Assembly (NCBI GenBank): GCA_039919885.1
Contig: JBDSEV010000064.1
Span: 1 to 64,000 of the forward strand
Length of the DNA stretch: 64,000 nucleotides
Direction of reading: 5' to 3'
From: JACMLD01 sp039919885
GTDB lineage: Bacteria; Bacteroidota; Bacteroidia; Chitinophagales; Chitinophagaceae
Part shown: positions 45,784 to 52,895 of the stretch, in pieces
Numbering within the stretch: position 1 is the first letter of the stretch
Layout of the letters: every line of letters begins with the position of its first letter
Translations under genes and position numbers: made by a program
The notes under the pieces: model-generated
What the model was told of the DNA's origin: nothing
What the model saw: the letters and a program-made list of their open reading frames with translations, nothing else
The model's database searches: none

Positions 45784-47133
45784 CTAACCTTTGGTAAGTC
45801 CCAACCTCCGTGAAATATTTGAACTGAATGTGCCGGCCGGGTCATATTTATTTTTGATGGCCATCCACGCAGTGTATTGCGGGTACATTTTTTTAAACAT
45901 CGTTTCATCCAGCAAAGCATCTTTGCCCAGGTACAGCCTGCCGCCTGCCGCCAGTACTTTTGCATCTAATTTAGGCGTAAACGCGAGCAATTGTTTCGTT
46001 ACCGGAAAATCTATTGCCAGTGTATACCCTTTGAAAGGAAAGGACAGAATGCCCTGGCCATCACCCATTCTTTTAAAAACATTCAGGAAAGGCGTACAGC
46101 CGCTTGCTGCAATCATTTCAAGTATTTCTTTCAGGTTGGCTTTACCATTCTCCTCGGGTATAACAAACTGGTACTGTACAAAACCGCGTTTGCCATATCC
46201 TTTGTTCCAGTTGTTGATGGCATCCAGCGGGAAAAAGAATTTTTCATAATGCACAAATTCTTTTGGTGAGTTTTGTACAAAGGCAATCACTTTATTCAGC
46301 ACCCTTACTGTAAGTCCGTTTAGCGCAAAAGAAGGAAAGAAAAACGGCACCGCCAGTTTGCTGCTGGCATGCAGTTTCAATGGATCCTTTTTCAATTGTT
46401 CCGGCAGGTCGGCCAATGCAGCAGCATTGCCAAGCGTAAGTACGCCACTTCCCAATTTGCTGCCTTTTGCCAATGCGTCTATCCAGGCAACCGAATAATT
46501 ATATTCATGATCATATTTGTCCAGCGCTTCCAGCATATGATCCAGGTCGCGGATTACAACCGATTTTTGTTTGAAGTAAGTCGTTTCAATTTTTCTTAGC
46601 CTGATGGTAGTCGTTAGTATTACGCCCAGTAGCCCGAGTCCGCCAAAATTGGCCCAGAAAAGATCTTCGTTTTCGGTGCGGGAAGCCGTTAGCACCCTGC
46701 CGTCTGCCAGCAGGATGGTAAATGAAACCACGCAATTAACAAAAGAACCGTCTATATGGTGGGCCTTCCCATGAATGTCGTTGGCAATGGCACCGCCAAT
46801 GGTAACAAATTTTGTTCCCGGGCAAATCATCGGCAACCAGCCTTTCGGCCCAAATGTTGAAATAATCTCTTCCAGGCTGGTACCCGACTGGCACTCCAGT
46901 ATGCCCGACTGCTCGTTAAAGGAAATAAAGTAGTTTAATTTAGTACATACCGCCACATATTTGTTGTCATTAATGGCCTGGTCGCCATAGCTCCTTCCCA
47001 GCCCGCGCGGTATCAGTTTTTCTTCGCGCATCGCATTTATACAGTCCGCCTCGCTGCGCGGCAGAATGGTATATGATTCAGACACCGGATAATTGCCCCA
47101 ACCCGCCAATTGTTCTTTTTTTCCCGATAACAT
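45784..47133 (-). CDS. FAD-binding oxidoreductase, DprE1 / D-arabinonolactone oxidase-like
   Basis: 449 residues from MLSGKKEQLAGWGNYP; an upstream extension (27 residues to 47214) is hydrophobic but lacks a convincing signal, so I chose the internal ATG. FAD-binding blocks are RGLGRSYGDQAIN, PGTKFVTIGGAIANDIHGKAHH in two parts (with the conserved H-G-K-x-H of DprE1) and FGGLGLLGVIL. The C-terminal part shows GGRLYLGKDALL and the ALO-type ending. DprE1 oxidises decaprenylphospho-beta-D-ribose with DprE2; DprE2 is not beside it, so a related sugar-lactone oxidase activity is as likely. Convergent with the VWA gene. Confidence 0.82.
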   Translation of the reverse strand: MLSGKKEQLAGWGNYPVSESYTILPRSEADCINAMREEKLIPRGLGRSYGDQAINDNKYVAVCTKLNYFISFNEQSGILECQSGTSLEEIISTFGPKGWLPMICPGTKFVTIGGAIANDIHGKAHHIDGSFVNCVVSFTILLADGRVLTASRTENEDLFWANFGGLGLLGVILTTTIRLRKIETTYFKQKSVVIRDLDHMLEALDKYDHEYNYSVAWIDALAKGSKLGSGVLTLGNAAALADLPEQLKKDPLKLHASSKLAVPFFFPSFALNGLTVRVLNKVIAFVQNSPKEFVHYEKFFFPLDAINNWNKGYGKRGFVQYQFVIPEENGKANLKEILEMIAASGCTPFLNVFKRMGDGQGILSFPFKGYTLAIDFPVTKQLLAFTPKLDAKVLAAGGRLYLGKDALLDETMFKKMYPQYTAWMAIKNKYDPAGTFSSNISRRLGLTKG

Positions 47134-47279
47134 GCCACACTTGTTTTTAATAAGCTGGCAAATTAATACAATACGCCAAGAGATCAAAGGACTGGCAACA
47201 AACAGCACCCGCAAACCCGGGTTACAGGCCCACGCCGATCTGCCTTTTGCCCCTGTTGGCTTATTTTTCGCGGGGGCAC

Positions 47280-47306
47280 AAAAAAGAGAAAGCGGGTGCT
47301 TTCTCT
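47280..47306 (-). terminator. Terminator of the grpE-dnaJ operon
   Basis: On the minus strand AGAGAAAGC / GCTTTCTCT (perfect 9-bp stem, ACCC loop) is followed by a run of T. It lies 34 bases past the dnaJ stop codon at 47340. Confidence 0.92.
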
Positions 47307-47339
47307 GTATGGCTGTTTTTATTTATTTTTTACCCGGGG

Positions 47340-48509
47340 CTAAGTAAACATTTCCCGCATTTTGTCGAAAAAGCTTTTATCGCTTTTGTCCGGCTTGGGC
47401 TGAAAATTCTGCGAACCATTCATTTTTTCCAGCATACCTTTTTCTTCCGTGCTAACATGCTGGGGTGTCCAAACGTTTACATGAATCAGCTGATCGCCTT
47501 TTGCGTACCCGTTTACTTCCGGGAAGCCCTTGCCTTTCAAGCGGAATATTTTGCCGCTTTGTGTGCCGGCCGGTATTTTAATTTTTGCTTTGCCGTCAAT
47601 AGTTGGCACCTCCAGCTGCGTGCCAAAAACCGCATCGGGTATAGAGATATGCAGGTCAAACGCCACGTTCAAACCATCCCGGTGCAGGTCCTTGTGGGCC
47701 TCTTCTTCCACCAGTACAATCAGGTCGCCCGGCGCACCGCCACGTTCCCCTGCATTGCCCTTACCGCCAACACTCAGCTGCATGCCTTCCTGTACACCCG
47801 CGGGTATATCAAGGCTTACGGTTTCTTCGCCGTACACTCTTCCCTCGCCTTTACAACTGCCGCATTTGGCAGTAATAGTGGTGCCTTCTCCATTGCAGGT
47901 AGGGCAGGTAGTAACGGTCTGCATCTGCCCTAAAAAAGTATTGGTAACCCGTTTTACCTGGCCGTTACCACCACAGGTTCCGCAGGTTTGCACACTGCTT
48001 TTGTCTTTTGCACCGCTTCCCGAACACGTGGTACAAACAACATGTTTTTTTACTTTGACGCTCTTGTTGACGCCGTTGGCTATTTCTTCAAAATTCAGTT
48101 TTAATTTGATGCGCAGGTTGCTGCCCCTTACGCCACGGGCTCTGCCGCCGCCGCCCCTTGCCGACCGGCCGCCGCCACCGCCAAAGAAACTTCCGAAAAC
48201 GTCCTCGCCAAAAATGTCTCCAAACTGGCTGAATATATCTTCGGTGTTCATGCCGGCGCCACCAAATCCACCTCTTCCGGTATTGCCCATTCCGGCATGC
48301 CCGAAACGGTCATACTGCGCTTTTTTATCGTTGTCGCTCAATACTTCGTAGGCCTCGGCTGCCTCTTTAAATTTTTCTTCTGCCGGTTTGTCTCCGGGGT
48401 TACGGTCGGGGTGAAACTGCATCGCCACCTTGCGGTACGCTTTCTTAATCTCTTCTGCAGAAGCAGTTTTTCCGACACCAAGTGTTTCGTAATAATCTCT
48501 CTTTGACAT
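47340..48509 (-). CDS. dnaJ: Chaperone protein DnaJ
   Basis: 389 residues. The J domain (about 4-70) has DYYETLGVGKTASAEEIK and the HPD in QFHPDRNPGDK. A Gly/Phe-rich linker (GMGNTGRGGFGGAGM, GGGGRSARGGGG) follows; it carries extra Arg-Gly-rich units. The zinc-finger domain has four CxxCxGxG repeats: CTTCSGSG, CGTCGGNG, CPTCNGEG and CGSCKGEG. The C-terminal substrate-binding domains follow (FDLHISIPDAVFGT). It stimulates DnaK and presents unfolded proteins. It lies downstream of grpE across an 89-base spacer with a stable hairpin, and is closed by a strong terminator. Confidence 0.98.
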   Translation of the reverse strand: MSKRDYYETLGVGKTASAEEIKKAYRKVAMQFHPDRNPGDKPAEEKFKEAAEAYEVLSDNDKKAQYDRFGHAGMGNTGRGGFGGAGMNTEDIFSQFGDIFGEDVFGSFFGGGGGRSARGGGGRARGVRGSNLRIKLKLNFEEIANGVNKSVKVKKHVVCTTCSGSGAKDKSSVQTCGTCGGNGQVKRVTNTFLGQMQTVTTCPTCNGEGTTITAKCGSCKGEGRVYGEETVSLDIPAGVQEGMQLSVGGKGNAGERGGAPGDLIVLVEEEAHKDLHRDGLNVAFDLHISIPDAVFGTQLEVPTIDGKAKIKIPAGTQSGKIFRLKGKGFPEVNGYAKGDQLIHVNVWTPQHVSTEEKGMLEKMNGSQNFQPKPDKSDKSFFDKMREMFT

Positions 48510-48552
48510 AAAATAAATGAAGCCTCAGCTTTTGTTGGGTATAAAAATCAAA

Positions 48553-48588
48553 TATCCGCCAACCGGCAAATAATGCGGCTGGCGGATA
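48553..48588 (-). promoter_or_regulatory. Stable hairpin between grpE and dnaJ
   Basis: TATCCGCCA / TGGCGGATA, 9 bp perfect and continued by CCG / CGG across one mismatch. On the minus strand it is followed by TTTGATTTTTA, so it could be an attenuator-type terminator or an mRNA-stability element that sets the grpE:dnaJ ratio. Confidence 0.6.
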
Positions 48589-48598
48589 CGGTAATCAA

Positions 48599-49174
48599 TT
48601 ATTTTCCTACTACCACTTTGGCAAAACGGATGATTTTGTCGTTCAGGTAATAACCTTTTTGTACTTCATCAACTACTTTACCTACTGCGTCTTTGGAAGG
48701 CGCCGGTATTTCCGTAATGGCTTCGTGTAAGTCTGCGTTGAATTCCTGCCCCGCAGCGTTCATCGCTTTTAGGCCCCTCGCCTGGAGTGTGTTCCGTAGT
48801 TTGTTAAACACTAGTAAAACGCCCTCTTTAATAGCCGCGGCGTCGGTGCTGGTTTCCAACTGCTTCTGGGCGCGTTCAGAATCATCTACCACATCCAGCA
48901 GTGAAACAATGATGTCTTTGCCCGCCGTTTGGGTCAGCTCAATTCTTTCCCGTGCATTGCGCTTGCGAAAATTGTCAAATTCAGCTACCAGGCGCAGGTA
49001 TTTATCCTTCCATTCTGCCGCTTCTTCCTGAAATTTTGCAGTTTCACTCACTTCGTCTTCCGGGTTGCTAAGGTGGTTGCTTCCCGCCACATCAGAGTCC
49101 GCATTGATATCTATCAATTCCTCATTGGCAGTATCCCGGCCTTTTCCTGTATTTTTTACATCTTTTTCTTGCAT
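48599..49174 (-). CDS. grpE: Nucleotide exchange factor GrpE
   Basis: 191 residues from MQEKDVKNTGKG; a 22-residue upstream extension is not needed. A long N-terminal helix (about 55-90, EEAAEWKDKYLRLVAEFDNFRKRNAREREL-type, as WKDKYLRLVAEFDNFRKR) mediates dimerisation, and the C-terminal beta domain holds the signature LHEAITEI and VQKGYYLNDKIIRFAKVVV. GrpE releases ADP from DnaK. First gene of the grpE-dnaJ operon; a TTG-N19-TACCTTCG promoter-like element lies just upstream at 49193-49222. Confidence 0.97.
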   Translation of the reverse strand: MQEKDVKNTGKGRDTANEELIDINADSDVAGSNHLSNPEDEVSETAKFQEEAAEWKDKYLRLVAEFDNFRKRNARERIELTQTAGKDIIVSLLDVVDDSERAQKQLETSTDAAAIKEGVLLVFNKLRNTLQARGLKAMNAAGQEFNADLHEAITEIPAPSKDAVGKVVDEVQKGYYLNDKIIRFAKVVVGK

Positions 49175-49192
49175 AATTGTACAAATTGTCAG

Positions 49193-49222
49193 CGAAGGTA
49201 AGCTAGTCAATAATGTTGCCAA
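49193..49222 (-). promoter_or_regulatory. Promoter-like element of grpE
   Basis: On the minus strand: TTG, 19 bases, TACCTTCG. The -7 box and the 19-base spacing are the same as upstream of rpsF. Predicted start of transcription would be close to the ATG at 49174. Confidence 0.45.
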
Positions 49223-49448
49223 GCGGCATTTCAAAGACAAATTGTCGCATGGTGCAAATCACGCATTTGCAACTGTTTTCCGGCTAGCACACTTCACGGC
49301 CGTCCAGGCAAAAACAGCCTGTTAATTTTTCTGTTAACAGCACCTTAAAGGCGGGCACACATATCCACCGCAGAGTAACCCTGCACCAGCGTGATGGGGT
49401 GCATTTAAAAACGGGATTGCCATAACTTGCAGCCCAGAAAGACTAAAA

Positions 49449-50621
49449 ATGACAAAAGTATACCTCAACAAGAAAATAAACAGGCGGGTAGAAGACGGGC
49501 ATCCGTGGATATTTGGCAATGAAGTGAATACAATTGATGGCGCGGCAGCAGGAGGTGATATTGTTGAAGTTTTCACGCACGACAAAAAATTTATCGGCCG
49601 CGGTTACATCAATCCAAAATCGCAGATTATCATACGCATACTCACGCGGGATAAAAACGAACAGGTGGACGAGACTTTTTTTTACAACCGCTTATTACAG
49701 GCCTGGCAATATAAAAGCAAGCTCGGTTACCGCGAGAATTGCCGCCTGGTTTTCGGCGAAGCAGATTTTTTGCCTGCATTGATTATTGATAAGTTCAACG
49801 ACTATTTTGTTTTACAAACATTGTCTTTGGGAATTGATGTATGGAAACCGGCCATTGTGAAAGCCCTCGAAAAAATATTTAGCCCGAAAGGTATTTATGA
49901 ACGCAATGATGTACCGGTACGTGAGCTGGAAGGCCTGCCACAGCAAAAAGGATTCTTGTCTGCACCATTTGATACCCTGGTGCCGATTATAGAAAACGGG
50001 CTGAAGTTTATGGTAGATATTGAGAACGGGCAGAAGACGGGTTATTTCCTTGACCAGCAAGACAACAGGAAGGCGATTGAAAGAATCGTGAAAGACGCCG
50101 AGGTACTGGGCACGTTTACTTATACTGGTACGTTTGAAATACATGCGGCACATTACGGCGCAAAATCAGTATACGGCATTGATATTTCTGCCGGCGCAGT
50201 AGCACAGGCAAACCACAATGCTGCTTTGAACGGTTTACAGGACAGGTGCAGGTTTGAAGCAATGAACGCTTTTGATGTGTTAAAAAACTGGGTGAAAGAA
50301 GGCCGTCAGTGGGATGTAGTGATGCTGGACCCGCCCGCCTTTGCGAAGAGCCGCGATAGCATTGACAAAGCCATCAGCGGGTATAAAGAAATTAATCTCC
50401 GCGGAATGAAGCTGATAAGGCCGGGTGGCTTCCTGGTAACCTCTTCCTGTACCAACCTGGTATCGCCTGAATTGTTTTTGCAAACCATCAATATGGCGGC
50501 AAAAGATGCCAAAAGAAAATTGCGCCAGGTAACCTACCAGTCGCAATCAGCAGATCACCCAATTATATGGGGAATGGAGAATACCCATTATTTAAAGTTT
50601 TTGATTGTTCAGGTGATGTGA
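49449..50621 (+). CDS. Class I SAM-dependent rRNA cytosine-C5-type methyltransferase, RlmI family
   Basis: 390 residues. The N-terminal PUA domain shows VYLNKKINRRVEDGHPWIFGNEV and FIGRGYINPKSQIIIR. The middle region has FLDQQDNRKAIERI. The catalytic Rossmann domain carries FTYTGTFEIHAAHYGAKSV (SAM loop), YGIDISAGAVAQA and the substrate block MLDPPAFAKSRDS, near residue 293, with VTSSCTNLVSPELF (the catalytic Cys region). It is the RlmI/RlmK type, which methylates C5 of a cytosine in 23S rRNA; the exact site is not proven. Divergent from grpE with about 275 bases between them; nothing else is clear in that gap beyond the grpE promoter. Confidence 0.9.
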   Translation: MTKVYLNKKINRRVEDGHPWIFGNEVNTIDGAAAGGDIVEVFTHDKKFIGRGYINPKSQIIIRILTRDKNEQVDETFFYNRLLQAWQYKSKLGYRENCRLVFGEADFLPALIIDKFNDYFVLQTLSLGIDVWKPAIVKALEKIFSPKGIYERNDVPVRELEGLPQQKGFLSAPFDTLVPIIENGLKFMVDIENGQKTGYFLDQQDNRKAIERIVKDAEVLGTFTYTGTFEIHAAHYGAKSVYGIDISAGAVAQANHNAALNGLQDRCRFEAMNAFDVLKNWVKEGRQWDVVMLDPPAFAKSRDSIDKAISGYKEINLRGMKLIRPGGFLVTSSCTNLVSPELFLQTINMAAKDAKRKLRQVTYQSQSADHPIIWGMENTHYLKFLIVQVM

Positions 50622-50632
50622 GTAGGTGATGT

Positions 50633-50722
50633 AAGTAAAAATTCAAAAATCGGTAACAATGTAAGTTGCCTAACAATGTAAGTAGCCAAACTTTTAACTT
50701 TTGACTTTTAAATTTTGACTTT
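50633..50722. repeat. AT-rich dispersed repeat, copy 3, with 17-bp tandem repeat
   Basis: Left arm AAGTAAAAATTCAAAAAT (50633-50650) and right arm CTTTTAACTTTTGACTTTTA onward (50691-50722) form an imperfect inverted pair. Between them TAACAATGTAAGTTGCC and TAACAATGTAAGTAGCC (50654-50687) are a tandem repeat with one mismatch. It lies between two convergent genes and could also end transcription on both sides. Confidence 0.6.
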
Positions 50723-50724
50723 GC

Positions 50725-51063
50725 TTAGTGCGACACCTGGAATTTGCCGGAGTCAATCATCTTACCATTTTTATCCCTTAACTGAAAGATATAAACGCCA
50801 CGGTAGAAGTCAGACACATTCACTACTGTTTTTTGGTTTACAGCAGGTATGTCCAGCACTTTTTTTCCAACAAAATTATATACCTGGAAAGAAAAAGATT
50901 TATCGAAATTCTGATCAAAGTCGAACGTGATTTGTGAAATTGCCGGGTTGGGATAGAACTTTGTTACCCTGGCAAGCGGCTCCTGTGATGGGGCCCTGCT
51001 CGTCTGGCTTTTCGATTGAAGTGTGGTCAATAGAATAATGGATACTATGTAAAAAAACCTCAT
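50725..51063 (-). CDS. Miniature type IX secretion cargo (signal peptide plus sorting domain only)
   Basis: 112 residues from MRFFYIVSIILLTTL; a 15-residue upstream extension is unneeded. After the signal peptide there are about ten polar residues, then straight into a type A sorting domain: VTKFYPNPAISQITFDFDQN, YNFVGKKVL and SDFYRGVYIFQLRDKNGKMI. There is no separate functional domain, so the mature secreted form would be essentially the sorting domain that is normally removed. It could be a small surface peptide, a decoy or a relic of a longer protein. Convergent with the RlmI-like gene. Confidence 0.8.
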   Translation of the reverse strand: MRFFYIVSIILLTTLQSKSQTSRAPSQEPLARVTKFYPNPAISQITFDFDQNFDKSFSFQVYNFVGKKVLDIPAVNQKTVVNVSDFYRGVYIFQLRDKNGKMIDSGKFQVSH

Positions 51064-51191
51064 AGGCGCTATTTTACATTTGTGCATCAAGATATTCAGT
51101 TTTAACAAAACTACAAAGCTTTTAGCACAAATTTTTAGCTGGCCCGGGATATTATCTTCCGGACCCTGGATTTATATACCTATTAACGGTT

Positions 51192-51659
51192 TTACAGGCC
51201 TTTAAGTATGCCCTGGATGGCACTAAAATTGGGCTGATCACCAGCATTTTCCAGCACTTCTGCGTATTGTATAATGCCTTGACTGTCAATACAAAATGCG
51301 GCCCTTTTGGAAACCCCTTTCATCCATCCGCCAAAATTATCATAGAGTGCACCATACGCCGCAGAAGCCTCTTTATTGAAGTCGCTCAACAGCGTAAAAT
51401 TCAGGCCCTGTTCTTCCTTGAATTTGCGCAGTGACTGCGGTGAATCTACAGAGATGCCAAATACCAGCCCGGTGGCATTATTATACAGGCCAATATTGTC
51501 CCGCACGCTGCACAGTTCGCTGGTGCAGACGCTGGTAAAAGCCAGCGGAAAAAACAGCAGGAGTATATTTTTACCTGCCTGGTCTTTTAAAGAAACGGTA
51601 TTCTTTTCTGTATCGTGTAAAATAAATGCAGGTGCCGGCTGTCCTTTTGCAATGGTCAT
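51192..51659 (-). CDS. Peroxiredoxin (AhpC/TSA family, AhpE-like)
   Basis: 155 residues. The peroxidatic block is FPLAFTSVCTSELCSVRDN with Cys45 and a second Cys at 50; NKEASAAYGALYDNFGGW and the resolving-region ending AEVLENAGDQP follow. The spacing resembles AhpE-type one-Cys or atypical two-Cys enzymes. It reduces H2O2 and alkyl hydroperoxides with a thiol partner in the cytoplasm. A TAGCTTTG box (51677-51684, minus strand) is a -7 candidate, but no TTG partner lies at the right distance. Monocistronic. Confidence 0.92.
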   Translation of the reverse strand: MTIAKGQPAPAFILHDTEKNTVSLKDQAGKNILLLFFPLAFTSVCTSELCSVRDNIGLYNNATGLVFGISVDSPQSLRKFKEEQGLNFTLLSDFNKEASAAYGALYDNFGGWMKGVSKRAAFCIDSQGIIQYAEVLENAGDQPNFSAIQGILKGL

Positions 51660-51811
51660 AGTAAGTGTTTATGGTGCAAAGCTAGGCCAACCAGTGAAGA
51701 GAAAAAAGAGAAAAGGGGATAAGTGTCTAAATCAAACCCGGATTTGAAAATTTGCCGCAAGCAATCACCGCCATCCAAGATGCGCCGGCAGTTATTTTTT
51801 TGAGAGATGCA

Positions 51812-52855
51812 TTAAAAACGCGGGCACAGTACTTTGTTTTTGGTAGAGTTGTCCCTGTCAAGAAAACCGATATAAGATACACTCAGTTCTACGCCACCCC
51901 TGCCCTGGCTAATCGTTTTTAGTTGGGAAACGTTTACATCGTAGCTAAGCGCAACAGAAAAAGGGTTGTAATCAATTTTAATAACCGGCACAAAGGCATC
52001 TTTCCAGCGAAGAAAAGCCCCACCATGAATAATGTATTGCGGGGCATCTGGTTCGCCAACGATGTAGGAATACATTACGCCACCGATGGTTTCATTAAAC
52101 GCGCCCTGCTTGGAATAATCAGCCTGCAGTGTAAAAAAAGTATTGTCGTCGATGTGAAATTTCAAACCACCGGAAGCAACAATTTTGGGATTCAAAGCAG
52201 ATGCCGCGTTCCGGTAAAATGAATTTCTTGGGCGGTTGAAGTGATGATAGGCAAGGCCGATAAAATAGGCGTTTACATTGTCTGGTCCAAAAGCTGAATT
52301 GAAACTGGCGCCCACGGAACCGTCAAAATAATTGTAATTGGACGTAGAAAAAGCTTCTCCATCTGCCAGTGCCGGGTTAAAAGCGGCACCATCAAACTGG
52401 GAGTTGGTCGTGATTTTGGAGCGGTCAATACTTTTTTGCACCAGGCCCCCCATGAAACCTACTGAAATATAAGTGGTTTTATTGCTGTTTAAAGATTTAT
52501 GGTAATTCAGCGCGGGTAAAAAGTTGGTACTGGTTAAACCTGCAGTGCCCGCCTTGTCGTACAATATCTGAACGCCCGCAGTAAGAAAATCATCGCCTTT
52601 CCCTACCGGCATTTTGTATTCAGCATTCAGCGATCCGCTTTTGTAAGCATTGGTAAAACTGTTCCACTGGTCACGGTAAACCATCTGCACCCGGATATCT
52701 CCTTCAAAAATACCTGCCAGTGACGGGTTGCGCAACAACGGGGCTTCAAAAAACTGAGAGAAATGAATATCCTGCGCCCGCAGATTTCGCTGCATACCCG
52801 AGAGGATTAGTAAAACAGGCAGTAAGATTTTCAGCCCGTAGTTAAAGGTTTTCAT
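51812..52855 (-). CDS. PorP/SprF-family outer-membrane protein of the type IX secretion system
   Basis: 347 residues with a signal peptide (MKTFNYGLKILLPVLLILSG) and the family start AQDIHFSQFFEAPLLRNPSLAGIFEGDIR, written here only in outline: AQDIHFSQF and NPSLAG are the hallmark. The blocks YRDQWNSFT, YDKAGTAGLTS, GVMYSYI and SVALSYDVNVSQLKTISQGRGGVE-type strands are those of the barrel family. In gliding bacteria SprF is needed for SprB adhesin export (family knowledge). It is the last gene of an operon with the two PKD proteins (40-base gap from the previous gene), so it probably anchors or exports those. Type PorP/SprF proteins occur in many copies per genome. Confidence 0.95.
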   Translation of the reverse strand: MKTFNYGLKILLPVLLILSGMQRNLRAQDIHFSQFFEAPLLRNPSLAGIFEGDIRVQMVYRDQWNSFTNAYKSGSLNAEYKMPVGKGDDFLTAGVQILYDKAGTAGLTSTNFLPALNYHKSLNSNKTTYISVGFMGGLVQKSIDRSKITTNSQFDGAAFNPALADGEAFSTSNYNYFDGSVGASFNSAFGPDNVNAYFIGLAYHHFNRPRNSFYRNAASALNPKIVASGGLKFHIDDNTFFTLQADYSKQGAFNETIGGVMYSYIVGEPDAPQYIIHGGAFLRWKDAFVPVIKIDYNPFSVALSYDVNVSQLKTISQGRGGVELSVSYIGFLDRDNSTKNKVLCPRF

Positions 52856-52895
52856 ACCAGTGGATTTTTATCGTAGTCAAATTTTCAATCATCTG

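Noticed and set aside
47247..48351. Long frames on the plus strand opposite dnaJ
   Set aside because: They are shadows of the dnaJ coding sequence.
51677..51684. TAGCTTTG box before the peroxiredoxin gene
   Set aside because: No TTG partner at the right spacing; kept only as a remark in the gene entry.
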